A DNA stretch of 64,000 nt from Pseudopedobacter saltans DSM 12145 (GTDB lineage Bacteria > Bacteroidota > Bacteroidia > Sphingobacteriales > Sphingobacteriaceae), in assembly GCF_000190735.1 (NCBI RefSeq), contig NC_015177.1, positions 1,860,001-1,924,000 of the forward strand, in the 5' to 3' direction. Made by a program: the position numbers and the translations under genes. Shown here piece by piece: positions 33,868-45,850 of the stretch (within the stretch, counting starts at the first letter, position 1; each line of letters opens with the position of its first letter). Under the pieces are notes generated by a model. That model did no database searches and had not been told where the DNA came from. It saw only the letters and a list, made by a program, of their open reading frames with translations.

Positions 33868-34950
33868 ATGAATATCAAAAACTATATCCAGGCATCAATT
33901 TTACTGATTGCACTCGCCTCCTGCAATTCCAAACCTGTTGAAGAGGTTAATAACGCCTTTTCTTTAAGCGACGAAATGGCTGCTCAGCTTGAATTTAAAG
34001 AAGCCAAATTAGAAAATGTCAAAAACGAAATCAGACTTTTTGGTAAAATAGACGCCGACAATAACAGGATAGCAGAAGTTAACTCTATTGTTAGCGGAGT
34101 TGTTAAAAGTATTAACGTAGGTTTAGGCGATTATGTTAAGCAAGGCCAGGTACTTGCTGTTATACAAAGTAGTGAAGTTGCTTCTTTTCAGAAAGAAAAA
34201 TTAGATGCGGTAAACGATGTTGCTATTGCTGAAAAAAACCTGCAGGTAGCACAGGATCTTTTTGAAGGTAAACTGAACTCGGAAAAAGATCTGATTTTAG
34301 CTAAGAATGAACTTGCCAAAGCTAAAACAGAATTAGCCAGAATAAACGATATCCACAGTATTTACAGACTAAAGGACGGTTCAACTTACAATATTTTAGC
34401 GCCATTCAACGGCTTTATCATCAATAAAGACATTACCATTAACGATCAAATTAAATCTGATCGCTCTGAACCCTTATTCTTTATAGCAGATATTAAAGAG
34501 ATCTGGGCGATAGCGAACGTAAATGAATCTGATATCGCAAAAATAAAAACCAATTATGATGTTACTATAAATACGCTGGCTTTTCCGGATCATCCTTATG
34601 AAGGAAAGATTGAAAAAATATATAGTGTGATAGATCCTGAAACGAAATCTATGAAAATCAGGGTGCGCATCCCCAACTTCGATTTTAGACTAAAACCTCA
34701 GATGAACTGTACGGTAAACGTTCGTTACGACGAAGGCAATAAAATGGTTGCCGTACCTGCAGAAGCTGTAATTTTTGATAAAAACAGATACTGGACCATG
34801 GTATTTAAAGACAAATACCATATCGAAACAAGAGAAGTAGAAGTCTATAAAAGTCTTAATGACATATCGTATTTAAGTAGCGGTGTTAAAGAAGGAGAAA
34901 AGGTTATCTCTAAAGGTGGTCTGATGATTTATAACACATTAAACGATTAA
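33868..34950 (+). CDS. RND efflux periplasmic adaptor lipoprotein (CusB/CzcB-like)
   Basis: 360 residues. Lipobox ALASC (Cys about residue 19) anchors it to a membrane. Barrel-sandwich/lipoyl halves flank a short helical hairpin (VNSIVSGVVKSINVGLGDYVKQGQVLAVIQ and YNILAPFNGFIINKDITIN), followed by beta-barrel and membrane-proximal domains. It bridges the inner-membrane pump and the TolC protein. The compact hairpin is typical of heavy-metal adaptors. It lacks the long Met-rich N-terminus of E. coli CusB, so metal choice is uncertain. Confidence 0.9.
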   Translation: MNIKNYIQASILLIALASCNSKPVEEVNNAFSLSDEMAAQLEFKEAKLENVKNEIRLFGKIDADNNRIAEVNSIVSGVVKSINVGLGDYVKQGQVLAVIQSSEVASFQKEKLDAVNDVAIAEKNLQVAQDLFEGKLNSEKDLILAKNELAKAKTELARINDIHSIYRLKDGSTYNILAPFNGFIINKDITINDQIKSDRSEPLFFIADIKEIWAIANVNESDIAKIKTNYDVTINTLAFPDHPYEGKIEKIYSVIDPETKSMKIRVRIPNFDFRLKPQMNCTVNVRYDEGNKMVAVPAEAVIFDKNRYWTMVFKDKYHIETREVEVYKSLNDISYLSSGVKEGEKVISKGGLMIYNTLND

Positions 34951-34952
34951 GT

Positions 34953-37900
34953 ATGAATAGTTTCATAAAAAAAATAATAGGCTTTTCTCTAAAAAATAAG
35001 TTTTTTACATTCTTCGCCGTAACTATACTTACCTTATTGGGAATTGCCAGCTATATAAAGATACCTATAGAAGCTTTTCCTGACGTTACAAACACACAAA
35101 TAACCATTGTTACTGAATGGAATGGGAGAAGTGCCGAAGAGGTAGAAAGGTTTGTTACCACTCCTATAGAAATTGCCATGAACAGCGTACAGCGAAAAAC
35201 CAATGTACGTAGCATAACAATGTTCGGTCTATCTGTAATCAATATTATTTTTGAAGACGATGTTGAAGACTTTTTTGCCAGACAGCAGGTAAATAATCTT
35301 CTGGTAAATGTACAATTGCCGGAAGGTGTAGATCCTGATGTACAGCCTCCATACGGACCTACCGGTGAAATTTTCAGATATACATTAAAAAGTGATAAAA
35401 GAGATACCCGGGATTTATTAACTATCCAGAACTGGGTTATCGACAGAGAGTTGAGAAGAGTTCCTGGAGTTGCGGATATCGTAGCCTTTGGCGGACAGGA
35501 AAAAATATATGAAATTTCTGTTAATCCCTTAAAACTCCAGCAATACAACTTAACCCCTCTTGAACTTTACGAGGCTGTAAGTAAATCTAATCTGAATGTA
35601 GGTGGTGATGTAATTGAAAAAAACGGACAGTCTTATGTTGTTAGAGGTATTGGACTTATCGATAATATCAAAGATATCGAAAACACCATAGTTGATATTT
35701 ACAAAGGGAATCCATTATTGGTAAAGGATGTTGCCGAGATAAAAATAGGCAGCGCTCCGCGTGTAGGACAAGTTGGTGTTAATGACAATAACGATGCTGT
35801 TGAAGGGATTGTTGTTATGAGAAAAAACGAGAATCCTACAGAAGTCTTAAAATCCGTTAAAGCGAAAATAGCAGAACTAAACGACAACATTCTCCCATCA
35901 GATGTAAAGATGGTCACATTTTATGATCGGGATAATCTGATGGCTTATTGTACGCATACCGTACTTTCCAACTTGTTAGAAGGTATTATACTTGTAACTG
36001 CCATTGTATTTTTATTTATGGCCGATTGGCGAACCACTTTGGTTGTTGCCATTGTAATTCCCCTGTCCCTACTCTTTGCCTTTATGATGCTTAAACTAAA
36101 AGGATTGAGTGCCAACCTGATTTCCCTTGGTGCAGTAGATTTTGGGATTATTATAGATGGTGCCGTCGTAATGGTTGAAGGTATTTTTGTCGCTTTAGAC
36201 CATAAGGCGCATAAAATTGGAATGCCTAAGTTTAACAAACTTTCAAAATTAGGACTGATCAAAAATACGGGTGGACAAATGGGGAAAGCTATATTTTTCT
36301 CCAAACTGATTATCATATCTGCGCTTCTTCCTATCTTCTCTTTTGAAAAGGTGGAAGGCAAAATGTTTTCACCACTGGCCTGGACTCTAGGTTTTGCATT
36401 GTTAGGTGCGCTAATCTTCACTTTAACTCTGGTTCCTTTACTTTGTTCTATCCTTCTTAAAAAGAATGTGAAAGAAAAAGAGACCTTTTTTACACGCTCT
36501 ATCAATAACATGATTGCCAGAGCTTTCAATTGGACATTCGCAAGAAAAAAGCTCACTTTAGCTCTAGCAGTCATAAGCTTTGTATTATCTGTTCTTTCAA
36601 CAAAATGGTTAGGAACAGAGTTTCTTCCGCAATTAAATGAGGGAGCTCTTTGGGTAACTGCAGAAATGCCAATGAGTATTTCGCTTACCGAAAGCGTAGA
36701 GATGACAAGTAAACTGAGAAAAAAATTGAAGGTTTTTCCAGAAGTGCGGGATGTTTTATCCCAAACCGGTAGAAGTAACGACGGAACAGATCCTAACGGT
36801 TTCTATTTTGTACAATTTCAGGTAGATCTGGTTCCTAAAAAAGAATGGCGTAAAGGTTTTGGTCTGGAAGAAATTATTGCAGAAATGGATGCTGAGCTTT
36901 CCAAATTTCAGGGGATAACTTATAATTACTCTCAACCAATAATTGATAATGTTGCCGAGGCTGCAGCTGGTGTAAAGGCTTCCAATGCTATTAAAATTTA
37001 TGGCGAGGATTTAAACAAACTGGATGAATATGCCTCGAAGGTACTGGAAGTTATCAAAGACATAGACGGAATTAAAGATGTCGGCATACTGAAAAATTTG
37101 GGACAACCCGAAATGAGCGTACATCTTGACGAAGAAAAAATGGCAATAAATGGTATAACCAAGGCCGATGCTCAGGCGGTTATAGAAATGGCTATTGGCG
37201 GTAAAACGGCTACTCAAAAATACGAAGGAGACAGAAAGTTTGATATCAGAATCAGGTATGATAAAGAATTCCGTAAAAATGAGGATGACATTTTAATGCT
37301 GATGATTCCAACGATAACCGGGAATACCATTCCTTTAAAAGAAGTTGCCAAGATAGAGCATGTTACCGGGCCAGCATTTATTTATAGGGATGATACCAAA
37401 CGTTTTATTGGAGTTAAGTTTTCTGTCAGAGGAAGAGATTTAGGTAGCACCATAGCTGAAGCCCAAAAACAGGTAAAAGAAAAAATAAAACTTCCTGACG
37501 GCTATAAGATTGACTGGAAAGGAGAATTTGAAAATCAGGTTAGAGCGAGCAATCGTTTGGCACAGGTAGCTCCTTTTAGTATAGCACTGATTTTCATTCT
37601 GCTGTTTGTCATGTTTGGAAATGCAAAAGATGCAGGATATGTACTCATCAACGTTCCTTTCGCATTAGTGGGCGGGATACTGGCATTGCATTTAACCGGA
37701 ATAAATTTCGGTATATCCGCAGGTGTTGGTTTCATTGCGCTTTCGGGAATTTGTATCCAAAACGGTGTGATACTTATTGCAGAAATACAGCGGCAAATTA
37801 CCAAAGCGGAAGACACACTGATAGGCGTTATAAAGAAAGCCGTACATATTAGAACCAGGCCGGTTATCATGACCGCTCTGATGGCTGCAATCGGGTTGGT

Positions 37901-38054
37901 TCCAGCAGCAATTAGTACGGGTATTGGTTCTGAAAGTCAAAAACCACTTGCTGTAGTAATTATAGGAGGTTCTATTACCGCTACTATTTTTACTTTACTG
38001 GTTTTTCCAATTATCTATTATATGGCTATTAAGAAAAGACAAAAAAGCAAATAA
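34953..38054 (+). CDS. Heavy-metal RND efflux pump (CusA/CzcA family)
   Basis: 1033 residues, proton-driven inner-membrane pump. Twelve membrane helices flank two large periplasmic loops. The TM4 signature DFGIIIDGAVVMVE starting at D396 is the heavy-metal (HME) RND motif, with the proton-relay acids. N-terminal FPDVTNTQITIVTEWNGRSAEEVE and C-terminal RPVIMTALMAAIGLVPAAIS are also typical. Adaptor and TolC genes precede it within 2 nt gaps, and a terminator follows at 38076. Substrate may be Cu(I)/Ag(I) or Zn/Co/Cd; the CusRS-like neighbours favour the first. Confidence 0.93.
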   Translation: MNSFIKKIIGFSLKNKFFTFFAVTILTLLGIASYIKIPIEAFPDVTNTQITIVTEWNGRSAEEVERFVTTPIEIAMNSVQRKTNVRSITMFGLSVINIIFEDDVEDFFARQQVNNLLVNVQLPEGVDPDVQPPYGPTGEIFRYTLKSDKRDTRDLLTIQNWVIDRELRRVPGVADIVAFGGQEKIYEISVNPLKLQQYNLTPLELYEAVSKSNLNVGGDVIEKNGQSYVVRGIGLIDNIKDIENTIVDIYKGNPLLVKDVAEIKIGSAPRVGQVGVNDNNDAVEGIVVMRKNENPTEVLKSVKAKIAELNDNILPSDVKMVTFYDRDNLMAYCTHTVLSNLLEGIILVTAIVFLFMADWRTTLVVAIVIPLSLLFAFMMLKLKGLSANLISLGAVDFGIIIDGAVVMVEGIFVALDHKAHKIGMPKFNKLSKLGLIKNTGGQMGKAIFFSKLIIISALLPIFSFEKVEGKMFSPLAWTLGFALLGALIFTLTLVPLLCSILLKKNVKEKETFFTRSINNMIARAFNWTFARKKLTLALAVISFVLSVLSTKWLGTEFLPQLNEGALWVTAEMPMSISLTESVEMTSKLRKKLKVFPEVRDVLSQTGRSNDGTDPNGFYFVQFQVDLVPKKEWRKGFGLEEIIAEMDAELSKFQGITYNYSQPIIDNVAEAAAGVKASNAIKIYGEDLNKLDEYASKVLEVIKDIDGIKDVGILKNLGQPEMSVHLDEEKMAINGITKADAQAVIEMAIGGKTATQKYEGDRKFDIRIRYDKEFRKNEDDILMLMIPTITGNTIPLKEVAKIEHVTGPAFIYRDDTKRFIGVKFSVRGRDLGSTIAEAQKQVKEKIKLPDGYKIDWKGEFENQVRASNRLAQVAPFSIALIFILLFVMFGNAKDAGYVLINVPFALVGGILALHLTGINFGISAGVGFIALSGICIQNGVILIAEIQRQITKAEDTLIGVIKKAVHIRTRPVIMTALMAAIGLVPAAISTGIGSESQKPLAVVIIGGSITATIFTLLVFPIIYYMAIKKRQKSK

Positions 38055-38075
38055 CTGGTTAACCTCAATTTGCTC

Positions 38076-38104
38076 GGGGTCTTTTATCAAAGAAGACCCC
38101 ATTT
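38076..38104 (+). terminator. Terminator of RND operon
   Basis: GGGGTCTT (38076-38083) pairs with AAGACCCC (38093-38100) across a 9-nt loop, 21 nt after the pump stop codon. Confidence 0.7.
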
Positions 38105-38276
38105 AAATACTCGATCAAAGGCTGTATCAAATTAAGAACTCTCATTTTTCGTAGTATACAAAAATGTAGGATTTTTTGAGACAGCCATTTTTATTTTCGC
38201 CGTCCTATTTTTAAATAAACAAAACCAATTTTTGTGTAAAAGGTTGAATAAGTATCACAAACAAAACAATCTACTT

Positions 38277-38825
38277 ATGCAAACCAATAGACTATCTCAG
38301 GAAATGAGCATAGCGCTCAATTCACAAGTCACATTAGAAGCATTTGCTGCCCAGGTGTATTTAATGCTATCCAGTTGGGCAGATGATGCCGGATTAGATG
38401 GCATTTCTGCCTTTTTGTTAAAACACAGTCAGGAAGAGCGTGTTCATATGGCGAAGATTATGGAATATATCCAGGAAAGAGGTGGAAAAGTAACCATTGA
38501 AGCTATACCAAAACCTGAACCCGAACCAAAAAATGCACAAGAGTGTTTCGAAACGGTTTTAAAACAGGAAATAGAAAATAGCGAAGCTATCTACAAACTG
38601 GTAGATCTTAGTATGGCAGAAAAAGATTGGGCAACTTTTAACTTTTTACAATGGCTTGTAGCCGAACAAAGAGAGGAAGAAAAACTTGCATTAACCTTAT
38701 TGGATAAAGTTAATCTTGCTGGCGGAAAAGAAGCTTCTTATGCTTCTATTTATGAATTAAATAAAGATATTGGAGGTACAGGGCAAGAGTTTCCAACGGC
38801 AGATGAAGAAAATCCATTGGAATAA
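38277..38825 (+). CDS. Bacterial non-haem ferritin
   Basis: About 182 residues from the ATG at 38277 (an upstream in-frame TTG-like extension to 38232 adds 15 residues not seen in ferritins). Four-helix ferritin fold with ferroxidase ligands in TLEAFAAQVYLML, EERVHMAKIM (ExxH) and EQREEEKLAL. It stores iron as a ferric core within a 24-mer cage. The C-terminal tail (GTGQEFPTADEENPLE) is longer than E. coli FtnA. A strong hairpin follows at 38851. Single-gene unit near KatG and metal-efflux genes, consistent with oxidative-stress and metal handling. Confidence 0.9.
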   Translation: MQTNRLSQEMSIALNSQVTLEAFAAQVYLMLSSWADDAGLDGISAFLLKHSQEERVHMAKIMEYIQERGGKVTIEAIPKPEPEPKNAQECFETVLKQEIENSEAIYKLVDLSMAEKDWATFNFLQWLVAEQREEEKLALTLLDKVNLAGGKEASYASIYELNKDIGGTGQEFPTADEENPLE

Positions 38826-38850
38826 ATATATACTAGAGCCTACAAAGGAA

Positions 38851-38898
38851 AGAGGTTGTTTCTCCTGCCATTTAGCGGTAAAACAACCTCTTTTTTTA
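38851..38898. terminator. Terminator between ferritin and PhnA genes
   Basis: AGAGGTTGTTT (38851-38861) pairs with AAACAACCTCT (38881-38891), followed by TTTTTTT. It serves the plus-strand ferritin gene and possibly the convergent gene. Confidence 0.8.
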
Positions 38899-38921
38899 TA
38901 TTATATATTCAATCTTCGCTG

Positions 38922-39503
38922 TTAAGATTGCTTTCTAACGTATTTTGTTAAAATAACAATCATCTGGCCTTCTACCCTACCTTCTATATATTCAGGATTA
39001 TTCGGATCTAGTCGAATACCTTTTACCACAGTTCCTAATTTGGCACTTAATGAAGATCCCTTAACATCAAGCGTTTTTACCAATACAACCGAATCTCCAT
39101 CAAAAAGCTGGTTGCCGTTACTGTCCTTGTGGATTTCGACGTCGGTATCCAAATGCTCATCACCTGCAGCTTTAGCCCACTCTAAAGTCGCATCATCCAA
39201 ATAAAGGATATCCAAACTGTCTTGTGCCCAGGTTTCATTTCTTAATCTGTTCAGCATTCGCCATGCAACAACCTGCACTGCCGGTACTTCGCTCCACATA
39301 GTTTCATTTAAAACCGTCCAGTGGCCGGGTTCTAGCTGCTCGGTTTTATTTATCTGATTCAAACATTTATCACAAACTAAACATGCTGTATCTACTGTTG
39401 TAATCGATTCTGGTTTCGCTTCATAAACAGTTAGATTTTCTGTAGAATGGCAAAGTTCGCATGTCCCTCCGCTTCTCGCTATTAACTCTTGTTCTAATTT
39501 CAT
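38922..39503 (-). CDS. PhnA-domain protein
   Basis: About 193 residues from the ATG at 39503 (MKLEQELIARSGGTCELCHS). A longer frame to 39599 is ruled out because a -7 promoter element (39521-39528) lies inside it. The N-terminal zinc-ribbon-like part has CELCHS and CLVCDKC pairs; the C-terminal PhnA domain has SVVLVKTLDVKGSS and the AKLGTVVKGIRL strand. Despite its name PhnA is not shown to act in phosphonate use in most bacteria, so the role is open. Divergent from the MFS gene. Confidence 0.82.
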   Translation of the reverse strand: MKLEQELIARSGGTCELCHSTENLTVYEAKPESITTVDTACLVCDKCLNQINKTEQLEPGHWTVLNETMWSEVPAVQVVAWRMLNRLRNETWAQDSLDILYLDDATLEWAKAAGDEHLDTDVEIHKDSNGNQLFDGDSVVLVKTLDVKGSSLSAKLGTVVKGIRLDPNNPEYIEGRVEGQMIVILTKYVRKQS

Positions 39504-39520
39504 CTTTCTATTATAAAATT

Positions 39521-39528
39521 CAAATCTA
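39521..39528 (-). promoter_or_regulatory. -7 promoter element for phnA-like gene
   Basis: The minus strand reads TAGATTTG, 17 nt before the ATG at 39503. It fixes the start by excluding the longer frame. Confidence 0.5.
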
Positions 39529-39608
39529 ACATTTAAAAGCGAGATAATCTTTGATAGAATCTCTACACATTTTAAATAATCTTTACCTTTTCGTGGCATT
39601 CAAACACG

Positions 39609-39616
39609 TATCTTTG
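39609..39616 (+). promoter_or_regulatory. -7 promoter element for MFS gene
   Basis: TATCTTTG, exact TAnnTTTG match, 24 nt before the ATG at 39641. Together with 39521-39528 it forms a divergent promoter pair about 80 nt apart. Confidence 0.5.
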
Positions 39617-39640
39617 CGTCCTTAATTTGTGCTCACCGTG

Positions 39641-40801
39641 ATGTTGAAAAAAAGTTTAATCTCCTTGGCTTTCGGATCTTTTGCTATTGGGATGACAGAG
39701 TTTACCATGATGGGAATCCTTCCCGATATTGCAAAAGATTTACAAATAGATATCCCTACTGCCGGCCATTTAATTGCACTTTACGCCCTTGGAGTTGTAG
39801 TTGGTGCTCCTTTACTGGTTATGCTGGCTTCTAAATACCCGTCAAAAAAAGTATTAATAGGTTTAATGCTTCTATTTACGATTTTTAATGGTCTTTTTGC
39901 TTTTGCACCTGAACATAATTCTTTATTGATTTTGAGATTTCTATCAGGTTTGCCTCATGGTGCCTTCTTTGGTGTAGGATCGGTGGTAGCTGCAAAAATT
40001 GCCGAACGTGGAAAAGAAGCCCAGGCTATCAGTATCATGTTCACCGGAATGACCATTGCCAATTTAGCAGGAGTTCCCTTAGGGACATTTGTCGGACATC
40101 ATTTTTCCTGGAGAATTTCGTATGCCGTAATAGCGCTTTTTGGTTTGGCTACTATGTTAGCGATTAAAGTTTGGCTTCCAGATGTAAAAAGCGATAGCGA
40201 TACTTCTCTAACAAGCCAGCTAAAGTTTTTCAAAACCTGGAAAGCATGGCTTTTGGTTGCTGTAATTTCTGTAGGGACCGGAGGACTTTTTGCATGGCTG
40301 AGCTATATCGCTCCTTTAATGACAAATGTTGCAAAACTAAACCCAAATCAGGTGCCGGTTATTATGATTTTAGTAGGACTGGGAATGTTCTTCGGTAATC
40401 TAATTGGTGGAAAATTATCAGATACTATTGGATCTACACAAGCAGCTATTGTTTGTTTTAGTTGTATGGCAACTTCACTGGTAATCGTCTATTTTACATC
40501 ACATATACCACCCATGGCTTATATGATGTCTTTTGTGACAGGAATTGTGTCTTTTACGATAGGTTCTCCTTTGCAAATGATGCTTATTGGTACCGCCAAA
40601 GGTTCCGAAACATTGGCCGCAGCGGCCGGACAAGCCAGTTTTAACATTGGAAATACATTTGGTGCTTATTTTGGAGGACTTCCTTTAGTGTATGGATTTG
40701 CCTATAATTCGCCTTTATTAGTTGGAATAGGGATGGCATTAAGCGGGGCGCTTTTGGCATTTAGCTTTTTAGTCCTCAATAAAAAGCCTCAAAATAATTA
40801 G
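39641..40801 (+). CDS. MFS exporter (AraJ/DHA1-like)
   Basis: 386 residues from the ATG at 39641; a GTG at 39629 would add four residues. Twelve membrane helices and the DHA1 pattern are visible: FAIGMTEFTMMGILPDIAKDL at the N-terminus, motif A-like region near LASKYPSKKVLIGLML, and RFLSGLPHGAFFGVGSVVAAK typical of AraJ/sugar-efflux proteins. Substrate is unknown; sugars, arabinose-like compounds or drugs are exported by relatives. The pentapeptide-repeat gene starts 10 nt downstream, so the two are probably cotranscribed. Confidence 0.85.
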   Translation: MLKKSLISLAFGSFAIGMTEFTMMGILPDIAKDLQIDIPTAGHLIALYALGVVVGAPLLVMLASKYPSKKVLIGLMLLFTIFNGLFAFAPEHNSLLILRFLSGLPHGAFFGVGSVVAAKIAERGKEAQAISIMFTGMTIANLAGVPLGTFVGHHFSWRISYAVIALFGLATMLAIKVWLPDVKSDSDTSLTSQLKFFKTWKAWLLVAVISVGTGGLFAWLSYIAPLMTNVAKLNPNQVPVIMILVGLGMFFGNLIGGKLSDTIGSTQAAIVCFSCMATSLVIVYFTSHIPPMAYMMSFVTGIVSFTIGSPLQMMLIGTAKGSETLAAAAGQASFNIGNTFGAYFGGLPLVYGFAYNSPLLVGIGMALSGALLAFSFLVLNKKPQNN

Positions 40802-40811
40802 TTTTGATTTT

Positions 40812-41381
40812 ATGGGATATATAGAAAGCCAAACATTCGAAAATGTAGATTTCAATTCAGCAGATATAAAAGCATTTTCTGAGTATGAAAACTGCATTTT
40901 CGTGAATTGCAATTTTTATGAAACTGATATGTCCCAAATAAAATTTATGGAATGCGAATTTATCGGATGTAATTTGAGTATGGCCAAAACCTTGGATACT
41001 GCATTTAGAGAGGTCCGTTTTAAAGGTTGCAAAATGCTGGGATTACGTTTCGATAACTGCAATGCTTTTGGTTTGTCTTTTGATTTTGACAATTGCAATT
41101 TAAGCCACTCCTCTTTTTTTCAAAACAAAATCCGAAAAACATCATTTTCGAACACGATTTTAGAAAATGTAGATTTTTCTCAGGGCGATTTAACCGGTTC
41201 TAAATTCGACAACTGTAATATGAATGCCGCCATTTTTGACAATACTATTTTGGAAAAGGCAGATTTTCGAACCTCATATGGTTACCAACTTGATCCCGAC
41301 AATAATTATATCAAAAAAGCAAAATTTTCTATAAATGGTTTACCGGGGCTTTTAGTCAAATATAATATTGATATAGAATAA
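40812..41381 (+). CDS. Pentapeptide-repeat protein (Qnr/McbG-like size)
   Basis: 189 residues built almost wholly of A(D/N)LxX pentapeptides (for example CIFVNCNFYETDMSQIKFME, CNLSHSSFFQNKIRKTSFSN, VDFSQGDLTGSKFDNCNMNA), giving a right-handed quadrilateral beta-helix. Size and lack of signal peptide resemble Qnr and McbG, which protect DNA gyrase. Many pentapeptide proteins have other roles, so quinolone protection is only a possibility. It follows the MFS exporter by 10 nt; an exporter plus a target-protection protein would be a coherent pair. Confidence 0.85.
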   Translation: MGYIESQTFENVDFNSADIKAFSEYENCIFVNCNFYETDMSQIKFMECEFIGCNLSMAKTLDTAFREVRFKGCKMLGLRFDNCNAFGLSFDFDNCNLSHSSFFQNKIRKTSFSNTILENVDFSQGDLTGSKFDNCNMNAAIFDNTILEKADFRTSYGYQLDPDNNYIKKAKFSINGLPGLLVKYNIDIE

Positions 41382-41494
41382 AAATCGTCGCTATCAAAAG
41401 CAAAAATTTAAGCCTTATGGATATGTCTTTCCTAATTGCCTCTCTGATATAAATCGGCATCTCATATAGTTTTTTATTATAGATATATAAAATT

Positions 41495-43861
<2,367 letters not shown>

Positions 43862-43883
43862 TTTATTTGGAAATATTATTCTC

Positions 43884-44024
43884 AAAAGAGGATGTATCGT
43901 TAATCGAGATTGTCAATTTGAGGAAAGTCGAAATGCATTTGAATCGTACAGAAATGCTTCGACTGGTTACCCGAGAATAGATTGGCGCTCAACTTAAAAA
44001 TTCGACTTAGATACATCCTCTTTT
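43884..44024. repeat. Long structured intergenic hairpin after katG
   Basis: Perfect 15-bp outer stem (AAAAGAGGATGTATC, 43884-43898, with 44010-44024) encloses a smaller AGTCGAA/TTCGACT stem with GCATTT/AAATGC pairing. The remaining 380-nt gap up to 44280 holds no other gene or clear signal. Confidence 0.65.
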
Positions 44025-44280
44025 TTACTTAACTTGTTTATACATCTATATTTAATTGATCCACAGCTAAAAGTGCGGGTCATTTTTTATTTAAAAGACT
44101 AATTTTCCACTACCTTTTCCCGGAACTACAATCAAATCAAAAAACTGTATATCAACATCTTAAACCTAACAAAGCTCATTTTTTATTTCACTTTTTATTT
44201 CACTTAAATATAAGTTACAGCAAAAGTATTTAGGTTTGGGAAGATCCGGAGAAATAGAGTTCCGAAGCCGACAACCAATT

Positions 44281-45843
44281 ATGAGAATCAAAAAATCAGA
44301 CAATTTTCTGTTACAGATTAAAAAAACTTTCCGGCAAAAATTAATCGCTTGTTTCGCTTCTATCCTATTTTTATTATACTTATCACTTTCTGGTTGCCAA
44401 AATAAATCAAGAGAACCTATTAACTTCTCTTCATCAAGAATACATACTCTTGATTCCTTTGCTAATGCTATAAAAGAGCTATACAATATTCCTGGATTAG
44501 CTTTTGCTATAGTTCACAAAGATTCGGTTTACAGCAATACTATTGGTATAAAGAATAACAATGGCGAGAGACTCACTATTAACACACCTATTTCGATGGG
44601 CCATTTATCAGAACCTATGCTGGCTTTTTCCGTACTGAAATTAGCCGAATTCCGAAAGATTGACATAAAAGATAAGGTCATAGAATATCTCCCTTATTTT
44701 AAAATGGGAGGAAATGGTTATGAAGATATTACGATTAAACATTTGATGACACATACTTCTGGTATAGACAATTATAGCTTATTTTATGATACTCCGTCTT
44801 TCGAACAAAATGCCCCCGAGACAACGACGAGAAGTATTGCATCGCAATTGCCTAAATGGAACCTTCCTGAAATTCAAATCTTACGTTCGCCTTACAATTA
44901 CGACATTTTGGCCGACGTAATCAGCAAGGTTATGGGCGAGCCTTTTGAAAACTATATTAAAAAAAGCGTTTTCACTACATTGAAAATGGATTCGTCTTAC
45001 TTCTATAAAACAAAAAAAGTCGCTAGACCATTTTCTACAACCGACTTTTTAGATTATAGCTACAAACAAAAAGACATTTACCCCTATAACAGAGAAAATG
45101 GCGGAAGTATTGGCCTGCATGCATCTGTAAAAGACTTGTCAACCTGGATACACCATATATTAAATCAAGACAACAATACAAGATTATTTGGCGAAAATTT
45201 TCTTAAAGCACAGTTCCTTAGCACCCCTACTTCTGGTATCGGATTTGGTTGGGATGTATATAAAGATGCTAAAGGCATCGAGGTATTCACTAAATCTAGC
45301 GAGTTTGGTGGCTTCAGTAGTCAGTTAGTCTTAATCCCCTCTAAGAAGATAGGGACGATTATTATTACCAATATCAACAGCAATTTTGATCCCGCTAAAT
45401 TTTCGGGCTTACTGGCATCCTGGCTTAATAATCAGACAGACTTAAAGGCAAAAGCTCCTATATACATAACTCTCGGAAAAAAACTTAAAGAGACCGGCAG
45501 TATGGATTCTGTATTTACTTGTTTTCAAAATCTTAAAACAAAGCCGGAGTTTTACGATTTCTCAGAAAAAGCTGCTTTGCAGTTTGGATCAAACCTATTG
45601 CACCAGGCGAAGCTGGTTCCTCAGGCTATAGAATTTTTCACCTTTTGCACTAAAGAATACCCTACTTCATCAAAAACTTATCTGAATCTTGCAGAAGCGT
45701 ATCTTTTTAATAAGGATATAGAAAAATGCCGTGTAAATATAGCAAAAGCCAATACACTTCCTGATAAATCAGGAGATAGATTGGCTTTTGTAAAATACCT
45801 CAATGAACGTATAGAAGTTATAGAAGAGAAAAACAAACCGTAA
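44281..45843 (+). CDS. Beta-lactamase-fold lipoprotein lacking catalytic motifs, with TPR-like tail
   Basis: About 520 residues from the ATG at 44281; the frame is open to 44236. Signal with lipobox SLSGC. The fold of class C beta-lactamase/PBP4*-like serine hydrolases is evident (LPYFKMGGNGYEDITIKHLM, then THTSGIDNY, and the later GGSIGLHASVKDLSTWI). The usual SxxK site aligns to GHLSEPM, the YxN site to RSPYNY and the HxG/KTG site to KSSEFGG, so all three catalytic motifs appear lost. The last ~120 residues look like TPR repeats. The next gene, a PL14-like lyase, starts 8 nt later. A binding or scaffold role is inferred. Confidence 0.72.
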   Translation: MRIKKSDNFLLQIKKTFRQKLIACFASILFLLYLSLSGCQNKSREPINFSSSRIHTLDSFANAIKELYNIPGLAFAIVHKDSVYSNTIGIKNNNGERLTINTPISMGHLSEPMLAFSVLKLAEFRKIDIKDKVIEYLPYFKMGGNGYEDITIKHLMTHTSGIDNYSLFYDTPSFEQNAPETTTRSIASQLPKWNLPEIQILRSPYNYDILADVISKVMGEPFENYIKKSVFTTLKMDSSYFYKTKKVARPFSTTDFLDYSYKQKDIYPYNRENGGSIGLHASVKDLSTWIHHILNQDNNTRLFGENFLKAQFLSTPTSGIGFGWDVYKDAKGIEVFTKSSEFGGFSSQLVLIPSKKIGTIIITNINSNFDPAKFSGLLASWLNNQTDLKAKAPIYITLGKKLKETGSMDSVFTCFQNLKTKPEFYDFSEKAALQFGSNLLHQAKLVPQAIEFFTFCTKEYPTSSKTYLNLAEAYLFNKDIEKCRVNIAKANTLPDKSGDRLAFVKYLNERIEVIEEKNKP

Positions 45844-45850
45844 AAACGTT

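Noticed and set aside
39503-39599. Longer start for the PhnA-like protein
   Set aside because: It would include the -7 promoter element at 39521-39528; the ATG at 39503 matches the family start.
44140-44205. TTTTTATTTCAC tandem repeat before the serine-hydrolase homologue as an operator
   Set aside because: Only two low-complexity copies in AT-rich DNA; not distinguishable from chance by eye.
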